Assembly: GCA_903899705.1 (NCBI GenBank)
Contig: CAIUKQ010000099.1
Location: 1 to 47,565, forward strand
Direction: 5' to 3'
Length of the DNA: 47,565 nt
DNA from: an uncultured beta proteobacterium
Lineage (GTDB): Bacteria > Pseudomonadota > Gammaproteobacteria > Burkholderiales > SG8-39
Positions 37,652-47,378 of this stretch are shown here, one piece after another. How positions within the stretch are numbered: the first letter of the stretch is position 1; every line of letters starts with the position of its first letter. The translations under genes were made by a program, and so were the position numbers. The notes under the pieces were generated by a model. It had not been told where the DNA came from. It saw only the letters and a list, made by a program, of their open reading frames with translations, and made no database searches.

Positions 37652-38967
37652 CTGACCGTCCCGCCGGTGACTCATCCCACTCCGGAGACAAGCCGCCATC
37701 TCATGGCCTGGCGGAATCCTTTGCCTTGGCCGGCCAAGTTGTCGGACAAGTGCTTTCGGGGGCCAGCCTTAATGACGCTCTGCGTGTCAACAAGGCTCGC
37801 ACCGGATCCTTGCGCGCGGCCGTTCAGGATCTGACCTACAACACCTTGCGCGGCTGGGGTCGCGTCGATGTCATCGCCGACCAATTGCTCAAAAAGCCTG
37901 CGTCGGATATCACGATCCGCGGACTGATCCTGGTGGCTCTAACGGAACTGGGTGCCAGGCCACACACCGATTATGTGGTGGTGCACCAGGCGGTTGAGGC
38001 GGCATCATTGCTGGGCCTTGCTCGCGCTCGCGGCCTGGTCAATGCCGTTCTGAGAGGCTACCAGCGGGATGCGGCAAGGTTGAATGCAAATGTCGAAGCG
38101 AGCGAGACGGGGCGCTATTCACACCCGCAATGGTGGATCGACAGCCTCAAGATGCATTATCCGTTGCAGTGGCGCGGGATACTGGACGCCGCTAATTCCC
38201 ACCCTCCCATGACATTGCGGGTCAATGCCCGTCGCGGCAGTGTCGGTAATTACCTGCGCCGGCTTGCGGAGGCGAATATCCCCGCCCGGCAAATCGGTCC
38301 GGCGGCCGTGATGCTGGATAGGCCCTGCCCCGTGGCCGGTATCCCGGGTTTTTCCGAGGGAGACTCATCGGTGCAGGACGCCGGCGCGCAACGTGCCGCC
38401 GTCCTGTTGGACCTGACGGATGGAATGACAGTACTGGATGCCTGTGCGGCGCCGGGCGGGAAAACTGGCCACATCCTTGAGCTTGCCGATTGTTCACTGA
38501 TTGCGCTGGATATCTCCGGCGAGAGGGTCGCACGCATCAAGGAAAATCTCGGCCGTCTCGGCCTGAAAGCCGATGTGCGCAAGGGCGACAGCCTGCGACC
38601 GGTCGAACTGGTTGCCGCAGGGCTTCAGTTTGACCGGATCCTCCTTGACGCGCCGTGCAGTGCCTCAGGCGTTGTGCGCCGGCATCCCGACATCCGTTGG
38701 CTGCGCCGGGAGTCCGATCTGGCGTCGTTTGCCCGCACCCAGGCAAATATGCTGGAAGCGCTTTGGCCGTTGCTTCGGCGCGATGGTAAATTGCTGTATA
38801 CGACTTGCTCGGTATTTCCCACCGAAAACTCCATGCAAATCCGCGCTTTCCTGGATCGCCACCATGACGCAGAAGTGATGCCCCTGAAAGGTCTTGAGAC
38901 CGGACAGATACTCCCCGATGGCGACAGCGACGGCTTTTACTACGCGCTGCTCCACAAGAAAGCATGA
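37648..38967 (+). CDS. rsmB: 16S rRNA (cytosine-967-C5)-methyltransferase RsmB
   Basis: A 439-residue protein. It has an N-terminal NusB-like domain (residues ~15-150), then a Rossmann methyltransferase with DACAAPGGKTGHILEL, LLDAPCSASGVVRRHPDIRW and TTCSVFPTEN, the two catalytic Cys in PCSASG and TTCS. It methylates C967 of 16S rRNA. It overlaps fmt before it and the DUF4390 gene after it by four bases each. Confidence 0.97.
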   Translation: MTDRPAGDSSHSGDKPPSHGLAESFALAGQVVGQVLSGASLNDALRVNKARTGSLRAAVQDLTYNTLRGWGRVDVIADQLLKKPASDITIRGLILVALTELGARPHTDYVVVHQAVEAASLLGLARARGLVNAVLRGYQRDAARLNANVEASETGRYSHPQWWIDSLKMHYPLQWRGILDAANSHPPMTLRVNARRGSVGNYLRRLAEANIPARQIGPAAVMLDRPCPVAGIPGFSEGDSSVQDAGAQRAAVLLDLTDGMTVLDACAAPGGKTGHILELADCSLIALDISGERVARIKENLGRLGLKADVRKGDSLRPVELVAAGLQFDRILLDAPCSASGVVRRHPDIRWLRRESDLASFARTQANMLEALWPLLRRDGKLLYTTCSVFPTENSMQIRAFLDRHHDAEVMPLKGLETGQILPDGDSDGFYYALLHKKA

Positions 38968-39536
38968 AATTCTTGCGGCGAATAGTGCTGGTGGCGCTTC
39001 TGTTTCTGGCAATCCTTTCGCCGGCCCGCGCGGAATCGATACAGGTCAGCCAGTTCCGGATCGAGGCTACCGAAGAAGGGCATGTCGTCGATGCGAATTT
39101 CGAGATAGAGCTCACGTCCCGGCTTGAAGAGGCGCTCAATAACGGAGTAGCCCTGTTTTTTGCGATTGAATTCGAGTTGGTCCGACCGCGCTGGTACTGG
39201 CTCGACGAGAAAACAGCGAACGCCCGGATCGATGTCAGATTTTCCTATAACCCCCTGCTGCGCCAATACCGCTTGTCCACGGGATCATTGCAGCGAAACT
39301 TCTCCTCCTTTGCAGATGCCATGAGCAACCTGTCGCGGCTTCGTTCGTGGCTGGTGATGGATCGCGACAGGCTGCCGCCTGAAACCGCCTTTGTCGCGTC
39401 ATTAAGAATTCGCCTTGATACAACCCAGTTGCCGCGGCCATTCCAGATCTCCGCGCTGACCGACAGGGATTTGAACCTCACTTCGTCCTGGAAGCGGATT
39501 TCGTTTGTGACCGACGCGGAGCGTCCGCCCCGATGA
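38964..39536 (+). CDS. DUF4390 domain protein, exported
   Basis: A 190-residue protein with a signal peptide (MKFLRRIVLVALLFLAILSPARA), then a beta-rich region (ESIQVSQFRIEATEEGHVVDANFEIEL, RPRWYWLDEK). Its position between rsmB and an NtrY-type kinase is the conserved place of DUF4390 genes in betaproteobacteria. It may act as a periplasmic partner of the sensor kinase; this is inference. It overlaps both neighbours by ATGA. Confidence 0.9.
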   Translation: MKFLRRIVLVALLFLAILSPARAESIQVSQFRIEATEEGHVVDANFEIELTSRLEEALNNGVALFFAIEFELVRPRWYWLDEKTANARIDVRFSYNPLLRQYRLSTGSLQRNFSSFADAMSNLSRLRSWLVMDRDRLPPETAFVASLRIRLDTTQLPRPFQISALTDRDLNLTSSWKRISFVTDAERPPR

Positions 39537-41626
39537 AATATGTGTTGATCGGCAGCATCGTTCTGGGGGGCGTTCTGCTTGGCATGCTGGCGGCCGCGAG
39601 CGCGAATGCGGCATTGTTCAGCCAATACTATCCGCTGCTGATCGGACTCAATTCCGCGATGGCGATAGGACTGGCGCTGATGCTGGTCTTTCAGCTCGCC
39701 GTGCTTGCCGGACAGCGGCGCCGCAAGGTGTTCGGCTCTTTGCTGACTTTTCGAGTGCTGGTGATGTTCGCAATCGTAGCCGTGCTCCCCGGAGCGCTGG
39801 TCTATACCGTGTCGGTCCAGTTTCTCGGGAAAAGCATTGAATCGTGGTTTGATGTGCGTGTCGATCGTGCGCTCGAAGGAGGACTGAAACTGGGCAGTGC
39901 ATTGCTCGATTCGATGTTGTCCGACCTCAAGGTCAAGGCCGCGCTCATGGGAGCGGATCTGGCCGAAATTCCACAGGAACACCATGGTGCTGTTTTGCGA
40001 CGTTTGCGCGACCAGGTGGGTGCCGACGAGGCCGTTCTGGTATCGGCCGACGGAAAATTCATCACTGGCGCTGGTGACCGGAAATCCGGACGCCAGCCGG
40101 TTCCTCCATCGGAGGAGTTGCTTGCCCAGGCCCGCAAGAACCTGCAATACGCGGCCACCGAGGCCAGCGGAAACGGGCTGCTAATGCGTGTCATTCTGCC
40201 CGTCCTGACGATTCCTGGCGAGGCGCCAAAACTCTTTCTGCAGTTGACGCAGCCGGTGCCCCCCAATCTCATTGAGGCGGGCGAAAACGTACGGACTGCG
40301 TTCAACGCCTACCGCGAGCTTTCCCTTTCTCGCGCCGGCCTGACCGATATCTATCTGCTGGCATTGACACTGGTGCTACTGCTTGCCCTGCTGTCGGCGA
40401 TCACGCTAGCGTTTCTCCTTTCGCGGCGCCTGGCGCGCCCCTTGGAGGTGCTGGCGGAAAGCACGCATGCAGTGGCCAGCGGGGATTTTTCCCGGCGTGC
40501 GCCGGTTACGAGCCAGGATGAAATGGGCCTGCTGACGCACTCTTTCAACAGCATGACCGAACAACTGGATGATGCGCGCAAGGCGGCTGAAATCCACCGT
40601 TCTGAACTTGAGCTTGCCAACGCACACCTTTCCAGCGTGCTGGCAAACCTGTCTGCAGGAGTGATGGTATTTGACCGGGATTTCACACTGAGGATTGCCA
40701 ATCCCAGCGCCGGCGTGATATTGCGCGCGGATACCGCCGAACTGCTGGGCCGGACCTGCGCCTCCTGGACGGGATTATTCGATTTCGGCACCGCTATGCG
40801 CGAAGAGTTTGCGGAACACGGCAATGCCGGCTGGCAGCGTGAATTCGATCTGGAAAAGCATACTGCGACCCTTCTGATGCGCGGATCGGTGCTGCCAGCT
40901 GGTGGCTTCATCGTCGTATTCGATGAAATTACGCAACTGATCGCGGCGCAGCGTGCCACCGCCTGGGCGGAAGTTGCGAGGCGGGTGGCCCATGAAATCA
41001 AGAATCCGTTGACTCCCATACAGTTGTCCGCGGAAAGGCTGGAGGCCAAGCTATCGCCGCGGCTGACACCGGAAGATGCCCAGATTCTGGCGCGTTCGAC
41101 GCGCACCATCGTCACTCAGGTTGCCGCATTGAAAAGCATGGTCGATGAATTCCGGGAATATGCCCGGTTGCCCAATCCGAAGCTTGAACCCGTCGAGCTC
41201 AACACCCTGGTGGTTGATGTGCTGGCGCTCTATGAACAGTCCATCATAAAAATGGACGTACATCTGGAACCGGGCCTGCCACCGGTTATGGGTGACCGCA
41301 ATCAGCTCCGGCAGGTCATCCACAATCTGCTGCAAAACGCCCAGGATGCCCTTGCCGGGGCCGAGAAACCGCGGATCGACGTGTCTACCGGCCGAAACCT
41401 GGATGAAGCGGTCCTGACCATCTCGGATAACGGCCCCGGCATTCCGGAGGCAATACAGAAACGCGTGTTTGAACCCTATGTCACTACAAAGGCAAAAGGC
41501 ACGGGTCTCGGACTGGCGATCGTCAAAAAAATTGTTGAAGAGCATTCTGGACGAATCCTGGTCGAGAGCAATATGCCCCGCGGGACCGTGGTACGAATCA
41601 ACCTGCCCCTCGGGCAGCCTGCATAG
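39533..41626 (+). CDS. NtrY-like membrane sensor histidine kinase
   Basis: A 697-residue protein. TM segments are at ~5-25, 35-58 and 67-95, then a periplasmic region to ~270, a TM at ~275-300 and HAMP at ~300-352 (RRLARPLEVLAESTHAVASGDF). A PAS domain follows (~365-470). The H-box VARRVAHEIKNPLTP has the phospho-His at ~487; the N-box and G-boxes include DNGPGIPEAIQKRVFEPYVTTKAKGTGLGLAIVKKI. It is paired with the next gene as an NtrYX-type two-component system, linked to nitrogen or redox control in other proteobacteria. Confidence 0.95.
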   Translation: MKYVLIGSIVLGGVLLGMLAAASANAALFSQYYPLLIGLNSAMAIGLALMLVFQLAVLAGQRRRKVFGSLLTFRVLVMFAIVAVLPGALVYTVSVQFLGKSIESWFDVRVDRALEGGLKLGSALLDSMLSDLKVKAALMGADLAEIPQEHHGAVLRRLRDQVGADEAVLVSADGKFITGAGDRKSGRQPVPPSEELLAQARKNLQYAATEASGNGLLMRVILPVLTIPGEAPKLFLQLTQPVPPNLIEAGENVRTAFNAYRELSLSRAGLTDIYLLALTLVLLLALLSAITLAFLLSRRLARPLEVLAESTHAVASGDFSRRAPVTSQDEMGLLTHSFNSMTEQLDDARKAAEIHRSELELANAHLSSVLANLSAGVMVFDRDFTLRIANPSAGVILRADTAELLGRTCASWTGLFDFGTAMREEFAEHGNAGWQREFDLEKHTATLLMRGSVLPAGGFIVVFDEITQLIAAQRATAWAEVARRVAHEIKNPLTPIQLSAERLEAKLSPRLTPEDAQILARSTRTIVTQVAALKSMVDEFREYARLPNPKLEPVELNTLVVDVLALYEQSIIKMDVHLEPGLPPVMGDRNQLRQVIHNLLQNAQDALAGAEKPRIDVSTGRNLDEAVLTISDNGPGIPEAIQKRVFEPYVTTKAKGTGLGLAIVKKIVEEHSGRILVESNMPRGTVVRINLPLGQPA

Positions 41627-41637
41627 AAGCGAATTCA

Positions 41638-42894
41638 ATGGCGCAAATCCTGGTGGTCGATGATGAAATTGGAATCCGTGAGCTGCTCTCGGAAATCCTT
41701 TCCGACGAGGGCCATGACGTCCAGCTCGCGGAGGACGCACGGCAGGCCCGGGAATTGCGCTCGCGAAATCGACCCGATCTGGTGCTTCTGGACATCTGGA
41801 TGCCGGATACGGACGGCATTACCCTGCTCAAGGAATGGGCCTCCAACGGGGAATTGACCATGCCGGTGGTAATGATGTCCGGACATGGCACGATCGAAAC
41901 GGCGGTCGAGGCGACACGCATCGGAGCACAGGATTTTCTCGAAAAGCCGATAGCGCTTCAAAAGCTACTTGTTACGGTTAAAAAGGCCCTGCGAGCGCAG
42001 GATGTTCGCGTTTCGATGCCGCTTTCACTTGTAAGCTTCGGCAAATCGCCGATTCTCGCGGACCTGAGAAAACGCCTGGCGCAATTGGCCTCATCCACCG
42101 CGCCGTTGTTGTTCCGAGGCGAGCGCGGCACCTTTCCGGAGCCATTTGCCAGAGTCCTCCAGCAGGCGGGCGCCCAATGGCTGGTGGCGGCAGAAGCGCT
42201 GTCCGACACGGCGCGCGATGCATTGACTCAGGCATCAGGCGCGGTCCTGTTCGTTGAGGAACTTGCGCACCTGACGCCGAATCAGCAGCGCCACCTATCG
42301 TTCCTGCTGGGGCGCGTGGACAGAAGCAGGGTTCGCCCCGTTTCCTTCACCTCTGTTGAGCCAAGAATTCTTGAACAGGAGCACGGCTTTGACCCGGTTT
42401 TGATATCCCGCCTGTCGGAAGTCACCGTGGGTTTGCCGGCCTTGCGTGACTACGCGGAGGACATTCCCGAAATCGCCACTCAAATGCTGCGTCAGCTGGT
42501 GGAGACGCGTTACTGTCCGCAAAGGCGATTTGCCACTTCGGCCCTCAATATCCTTCGCCAATATCATTGGCCGGGAAACCTGGACGCCCTGCAGACAGCG
42601 GTGCGAAGCCTTGCCCTGTCCTGCCTCGAGGAGGAGATTGCCGCAGCCGACGCCGAGCGCGTGCTGCGGGAGAGTCGGCCGACGGCAAACAGCCCGGGCA
42701 TTTCAATGGACCAGCCGCTGCGCGAAGCGCGCGAAGCTTTTGAGCGCATCTATTTTGAACATCATCTGGCGTTGGAAAACAACAACATCGCCAGAGTTGC
42801 GGAAAAAAGCGGGCTCGAACGTACGCACCTTTACCGCAAGCTCAAGCAGATTGGCATTCAGGCCGGTCGCAAAGACGAGGGATCGCAGGAATGA
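41638..42894 (+). CDS. NtrX-like response regulator with degenerate AAA+ domain
   Basis: A 418-residue protein. The receiver domain has phospho-Asp52 (VLLDIWMPD) and Lys103. The central region aligns with sigma-54 activators but has lost Walker A (FRGERGTFPE at 159-168 instead of GESGTGKE). It has no GAFTGA loop, and only ~35 residues lie between the A and B positions. Walker B is altered to LFVEELAHL. The Fis-type HTH is intact at the end (NNIARVAEKSGLERTHLYRKLKQIGI). It probably binds DNA but cannot work as a sigma-54 ATPase. Partner of the kinase 11 bp upstream. Confidence 0.93.
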   Translation: MAQILVVDDEIGIRELLSEILSDEGHDVQLAEDARQARELRSRNRPDLVLLDIWMPDTDGITLLKEWASNGELTMPVVMMSGHGTIETAVEATRIGAQDFLEKPIALQKLLVTVKKALRAQDVRVSMPLSLVSFGKSPILADLRKRLAQLASSTAPLLFRGERGTFPEPFARVLQQAGAQWLVAAEALSDTARDALTQASGAVLFVEELAHLTPNQQRHLSFLLGRVDRSRVRPVSFTSVEPRILEQEHGFDPVLISRLSEVTVGLPALRDYAEDIPEIATQMLRQLVETRYCPQRRFATSALNILRQYHWPGNLDALQTAVRSLALSCLEEEIAAADAERVLRESRPTANSPGISMDQPLREAREAFERIYFEHHLALENNNIARVAEKSGLERTHLYRKLKQIGIQAGRKDEGSQE

Positions 42895-43024
42895 CCGGGG
42901 TCCCGTCTTTGGAGTGGAGGGTTGCAACGCCTAAAATGCGGGCTGCCAGCGATGTTCCAGAATGCCTCGGGCGGACTGCCACGGTTCAAAATTGCTGTGT
43001 CGATGCCGGCAAAGGAAAAATGAA

Positions 43025-44398
43025 TTGAAGATCGTGATTCTCGGTGCCGGGCAGGTGGGATCATCGGTGGCCGAGGGGCTGGTGTCCGAACAGAACGACA
43101 TTACCGTGGTGGATACTGACGGACAGAGATTGCGTGATATGCAGGATCGCCTGGATCTTCGTACCGTCGTCGGCAATGCCGCCCATCCGTCGGTGTTGGT
43201 GCAGGCCGGTATTGATGATGCGGACATGCTGATTGCCGTGACGCAAAGCGACGAAACCAATCTTGTCGCCTGCAAGCTTGCTCATTCCCTGTTCAATGTT
43301 CCGACGCGTATCGCGCGCATTCGCGCCACCGACTTTCTCGACAACGAGCGCATCTTCAGACCTGAAACCTTTGCGGTGGATCTGGTGATTTGCCCCGAGC
43401 AGATCCTTACCGACTACATAGTCAAGTTGGTGAAGTTTCCAGAGGCGCTGCAAGTGCTTGAATTTGCTGATGGAAAAGTAAGCCTGGTGGCGGTCCGGTC
43501 TTTTCAGGGCGGCCCTTTGGTCGGGCACCCGTTGCGCGATCTCAAACAGCATTTGCCCAACGTTGACGCGCGGGTCGCTGCCATCTTCCGTGGCGACCGC
43601 CCCATCGTGCCGGAGGGAGATACCGTCATCGAGGCGGGTGATGAGGTCTTCTGCATGTCCGCCACACACGAAATCCGCCAGGTGATGCGCGAGCTGCGCC
43701 GCATGGACAAACCGGTGCGCCGCGTGATGATCGCCGGTGGCGGCAATATCGGGCTCCGCTTGGCCAAGGCCCTTGAAAATGATTACCTGGTGAAAATCGT
43801 CGAACACAACAAGCGTCGTTGTGAGGTTCTGTCCGGCGTGCTCAACAAGGCGCTGGTGCTTCAGGGGGATGTGACTGACGAGCTGCTCCTTGAGAGCGAG
43901 AACATTGGCGAGATGGATGTTTTTGTCGCGGTCACCAATGACGACGAAAACAACATCATGAGTTGCCTGCTCGCCAAACGGTTCGGCGCCCGCCGCGTCA
44001 TATCGCTCATCAACAGGCGTTCCTACGTCGATCTGTTGCAGGCCGGCCAGATTGACATCGCGATCTCTCCCGCCCAGACCACCATAGGATCGCTGCTTGC
44101 GCATGTTCGCCGCGGCGATGTGACCCAGGTGCATTCATTGCGGCGCGGCGCGGCGGAAGCACTGGAGGCGGTTGTCCATGGAGATGCCGGTTCCTGCAAG
44201 CTAGTGGGCCGTCGCATCGAGGAGATAGAGCTTCCCAAAGGTTCAACCATTGCTGCCGTGGTGCGCGGAGATCAGGTCATCATGGCGCATCACGACACCG
44301 TGGTGAAGTCCGGAGATCATGTCATTGTCTTTGTAACGAGCAAGAATCTCCTTGGCAGCGTCGAGAAACTCTTCCAGGTCGGTGTCGGCTTCCTATGA
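43025..44398 (+). CDS. trkA: Trk potassium uptake regulator TrkA
   Basis: A 457-residue protein. TTG 43025 follows AAAGGAAAAA and gives the standard LKIVILGAGQVGSSVAEGL; the track's 42962 start adds 21 alien residues. It contains two NAD-binding RCK_N domains (the second starts MIAGGGNIGLRLAKAL) and two RCK_C domains. It is the cytoplasmic gating ring for the channel TrkH, encoded next. Confidence 0.96.
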   Translation: MKIVILGAGQVGSSVAEGLVSEQNDITVVDTDGQRLRDMQDRLDLRTVVGNAAHPSVLVQAGIDDADMLIAVTQSDETNLVACKLAHSLFNVPTRIARIRATDFLDNERIFRPETFAVDLVICPEQILTDYIVKLVKFPEALQVLEFADGKVSLVAVRSFQGGPLVGHPLRDLKQHLPNVDARVAAIFRGDRPIVPEGDTVIEAGDEVFCMSATHEIRQVMRELRRMDKPVRRVMIAGGGNIGLRLAKALENDYLVKIVEHNKRRCEVLSGVLNKALVLQGDVTDELLLESENIGEMDVFVAVTNDDENNIMSCLLAKRFGARRVISLINRRSYVDLLQAGQIDIAISPAQTTIGSLLAHVRRGDVTQVHSLRRGAAEALEAVVHGDAGSCKLVGRRIEEIELPKGSTIAAVVRGDQVIMAHHDTVVKSGDHVIVFVTSKNLLGSVEKLFQVGVGFL

Positions 44399-44419
44399 CC
44401 GGTCCCTGGTAATTCGCGG

Positions 44420-45877
44420 ATGGTTCGCGTCATTCCCGTGTTGAATGTTCTGGGCGCCGTGATGATGATTTTCGCGGCTGCGATGATGTTGTCCGTCGCA
44501 ATGGCTTTTATTGCCGACGATGGTGCCTTGCGTGGCTGCGGGCAGGCGATGGCCATTACGCTCGCCTCCGGATTCCTGCTCTGGGTTCTCACCCGCCACA
44601 GCGGCAAAGAGCTTCGGCCGCGCGACGGATTTCTTCTTGTGGCCCTCGTATGGACAGTGTTGCCGGCCTTCGCGACCCTGCCCCTGATGTTTTACCTGCC
44701 CGGCGTGAGTTTTACCGATGCCTATTTCGAGGCCGTATCGGGAATCACGACCACGGGTGCCACGGTGCTGTCGGGGCTGGATGCGCTTCCGGTATCCATT
44801 AATTTCTGGCGGATGTTTCTCGTCTGGATCGGCGGTATGGGTGTCGTTGTCATGGCAGTCGCGATACTTCCGCTGCTTGGCGTGGGTGGCAGCCAGATTT
44901 TCAAGGCTGAAACGCCCGGGCCGATGAAGGACGCCAAGCTGACACCAAGAATCGCCGAAACAGCCAAGGGTCTCTGGAGCGTGTACGCGTTGATTACCGC
45001 GGCTTGTCTGGTTTCCCTGAAGGTTGCGGGAATGACCTGGTTTGATGCAACCGTGCAGGCTTTTTCCACCGTGGGACTTGGCGGGTTCACGGCGCATGAC
45101 GCAAGCTATGCGTTCTGGAATTCACCGGCGATCGAGATGGTGACCATATTTTTCATGCTGCTATCGGGCATGAATTTCGGAACCCATTTCCTCGCATTTC
45201 GAAGGCGCGAATTCCAGCCCTACAGGGCCGATCCGGAGGCGTGGGTGTTCTTGCTGGTGGTGCTGGGTTCCTGTCTCGGGGTTGCCTGGTTTCTATTCGG
45301 AAATCGCGTGTACGACAATATCTGGACAGCGCTTCGCTTTGCGGGCTTCAATGTGGCTTCGATTGCAACCACGACCGGATTTACGAACACCGATTACAGT
45401 CTTTGGCCGATATTTGCGCCGGTGTGGATGTTGTTCCTGTGTTGCTTTTGCACCTGTTCGGGTTCCACCGGCGGCGGAATCAAGATGGTTCGCGCCGTGC
45501 TCATGGTCAAGCAGGCGTTGCGCGAATTGCGGCGCATCGTGCATCCGCGGGCTTACATACCAGTGAAACTCGCGGGTAGCATGGTCGAAAACAACATCGT
45601 GTTCGCGGTGCTGGCCTTCATGCTGGTCTACGGGGGAACCGTCATTCTTCTGACCATGGTGCTGACTGCCACGGGCCTTGACCTGATTGCGTCCGCGTCG
45701 GCGATCATTGCCTGTATCAACAATACGGGGCCGGGGCTCGCGCAGGTGGGTCCGGCAAGCACCTATGCGGTACTGACGGATTTTCAAACCTGGTTGTGTA
45801 CCATCGCCATGCTTCTGGGTCGTCTGGAACTCATGACCTTGCTCGTGGTCTTTACGCCGGGATTCTGGCGGCACTGA
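44420..45877 (+). CDS. trkH: Potassium transporter TrkH
   Basis: A 485-residue membrane protein with four pore repeats. Selectivity segments: SGITTTGATVL, STVGLGGFTAHD, ATTTGFTNTDYSLW and NNTGPGLAQVGP. It has the SGSTGGGIKMVRAVLM loop that gates the pore. It forms the K+ channel part of Trk with TrkA upstream (21-bp gap). Confidence 0.97.
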   Translation: MVRVIPVLNVLGAVMMIFAAAMMLSVAMAFIADDGALRGCGQAMAITLASGFLLWVLTRHSGKELRPRDGFLLVALVWTVLPAFATLPLMFYLPGVSFTDAYFEAVSGITTTGATVLSGLDALPVSINFWRMFLVWIGGMGVVVMAVAILPLLGVGGSQIFKAETPGPMKDAKLTPRIAETAKGLWSVYALITAACLVSLKVAGMTWFDATVQAFSTVGLGGFTAHDASYAFWNSPAIEMVTIFFMLLSGMNFGTHFLAFRRREFQPYRADPEAWVFLLVVLGSCLGVAWFLFGNRVYDNIWTALRFAGFNVASIATTTGFTNTDYSLWPIFAPVWMLFLCCFCTCSGSTGGGIKMVRAVLMVKQALRELRRIVHPRAYIPVKLAGSMVENNIVFAVLAFMLVYGGTVILLTMVLTATGLDLIASASAIIACINNTGPGLAQVGPASTYAVLTDFQTWLCTIAMLLGRLELMTLLVVFTPGFWRH

Positions 45878-45926
45878 CCGAGAATCCCAAATCAGCTTGC
45901 ACCTACAATCATTCAAGAAACAGGAC

Positions 45927-47267
45927 ATGAACACACTCGAACAACTTGGCGCCCGGATCGCAGCGCGCCCTACTCCTGAAACGTCTGGCGCAGAACACGA
46001 GCTTGCGCGCCTGCACACCGCAGATACGGTCGCGGCCTGGGTCGCAGGCGCCCGTACCCACGAAGGTCAAGAGCTGCTGTCTGCCGCCGCAATGGGAGAC
46101 GCGGGACCGATGGGCGAAGGGCTGATGAGCCGGGTGATGCTGGTGTGCGCACTGACTCGCTTGAGCGAAATTGACGACATTCACCTTGCTGCGGGCACCA
46201 CGCCCGGCTCCTTGATTGTTCCGGCCGCTCTGACGCTGAGTGCCGCGCTGGGTAACGCGAATCGCGGCGCGCTTGAAGCGGCGATTCTCTCCGGCTATGA
46301 CGCGATGGTCCGACTTGGCGAAGAAATGGGCGGCGCCTCGATACTGTATCGCGGGATCTGGCCTACCTATTTCAATGCGCCATTCGGTGTCGCCGCAGTT
46401 GCGGCGAGCCTGATGGGCCTGGATGCCAGTCGCTGTGCCCACGCGCTCGGCCTTGCGCTTGTGACCGCTTCCCCCAATGTGGGACAACAGGGCGGGAAAA
46501 TGGCGCGGTGGCTGTTGCTGGGTGCCGCAGCAAAGAACGGAGTGATGGCAGCGATGGCCGCCAGGCAAGGATTCACTGCGGACCTGGCTCTCCTCGATAA
46601 ACCATTTCACTCGGTGTATGGCATCAAGATCGAGGGAGATCGCCTGCTCGGGGGCATGGCGAAGTCTCGTGCCATTCTCGAGGTGGGGTTCAAGCCCTGG
46701 TGTGCCGCGCGCCAGACCATGGCTGCGGTGCAGGGATTGAGGGAAATGATGAAGGAGGGTCTGGATCCTCGCAAAATCGAATCGATCAAGGTTGCAGTGC
46801 CGCCGGCCTATCTGGCCATGGTGAACCATGGGGTGGTTCCCGGGGACCGAAGCTCACACATGACCAGCCTTCCGTATCAACTAGTGCTGGCGGCGATGGC
46901 ACCGGAAAAAATGGTTCTGCTCGACTATGCGCCCTCGCCCACGCCGCCCGAGCATGCGAGCCTGCTATCACGTATCACGGTGGAAGCAGACGAGTCGCTG
47001 ATGTCGCATTTCCCGCGCTCCTGGCCTGCGCGGATCATGATCAAGGCCAAAGCCGGGGGTGGAGAGCGCCTTATCACCGACATTCCGGGTGATCCGGCAC
47101 GTTCTTTCGATGAAGCGCAGTTGCGTACGAAATTTTTCGCCGTCCTCGAACCATGCCAGGACAAGGCGAGTATTGAGTCACTGTGTGTTGCCGCTTTGGG
47201 CGTCCTGGATGCCCCCGAGAGCGCAACGAAGCTCTTGAAACAAATCGAGAATAGTTATCACCACTGA
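45927..47267 (+). CDS. MmgE/PrpD family protein
   Basis: A 446-residue protein from ATG 45927 (MNTLEQLGARI), after AACAGGAC; the track's TTG start adds 10 residues. It shows the family layout: MGEGLMSRVMLVCALTRLSEIDDIHL, GTTPGSLIVPAALTLSAALG, ILSGYDAMVRLGEEM and a C-terminal alpha/beta domain. Relatives include 2-methylcitrate dehydratase and cis-aconitate decarboxylase. No prp genes are nearby, so the substrate is open. It lies between trkH and the atp operon promoter. Confidence 0.9.
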   Translation: MNTLEQLGARIAARPTPETSGAEHELARLHTADTVAAWVAGARTHEGQELLSAAAMGDAGPMGEGLMSRVMLVCALTRLSEIDDIHLAAGTTPGSLIVPAALTLSAALGNANRGALEAAILSGYDAMVRLGEEMGGASILYRGIWPTYFNAPFGVAAVAASLMGLDASRCAHALGLALVTASPNVGQQGGKMARWLLLGAAAKNGVMAAMAARQGFTADLALLDKPFHSVYGIKIEGDRLLGGMAKSRAILEVGFKPWCAARQTMAAVQGLREMMKEGLDPRKIESIKVAVPPAYLAMVNHGVVPGDRSSHMTSLPYQLVLAAMAPEKMVLLDYAPSPTPPEHASLLSRITVEADESLMSHFPRSWPARIMIKAKAGGGERLITDIPGDPARSFDEAQLRTKFFAVLEPCQDKASIESLCVAALGVLDAPESATKLLKQIENSYHH

Positions 47268-47291
47268 GTTTTTGTCGCAGTGCGGCAAAGA

Positions 47292-47321
47292 TTGACTCCC
47301 ATGTGTCAAAACGAATAGAAT
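47292..47321 (+). promoter_or_regulatory. Sigma-70 promoter of the atp operon
   Basis: TTGACT, 18-bp spacer, TAGAAT, 57 bp before the atpI start, in the gap after the MmgE/PrpD gene. Confidence 0.7.
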
Positions 47322-47378
47322 CGACGCCCTTGTGCAAGCACTCTTTTCTTTTTTTCCGCCGCACGATAGCGAAACAGG

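Noticed and set aside
43061-44134. 357-aa minus-strand ORF opposite trkA
   Set aside because: Shadow frame; trkA is certain.
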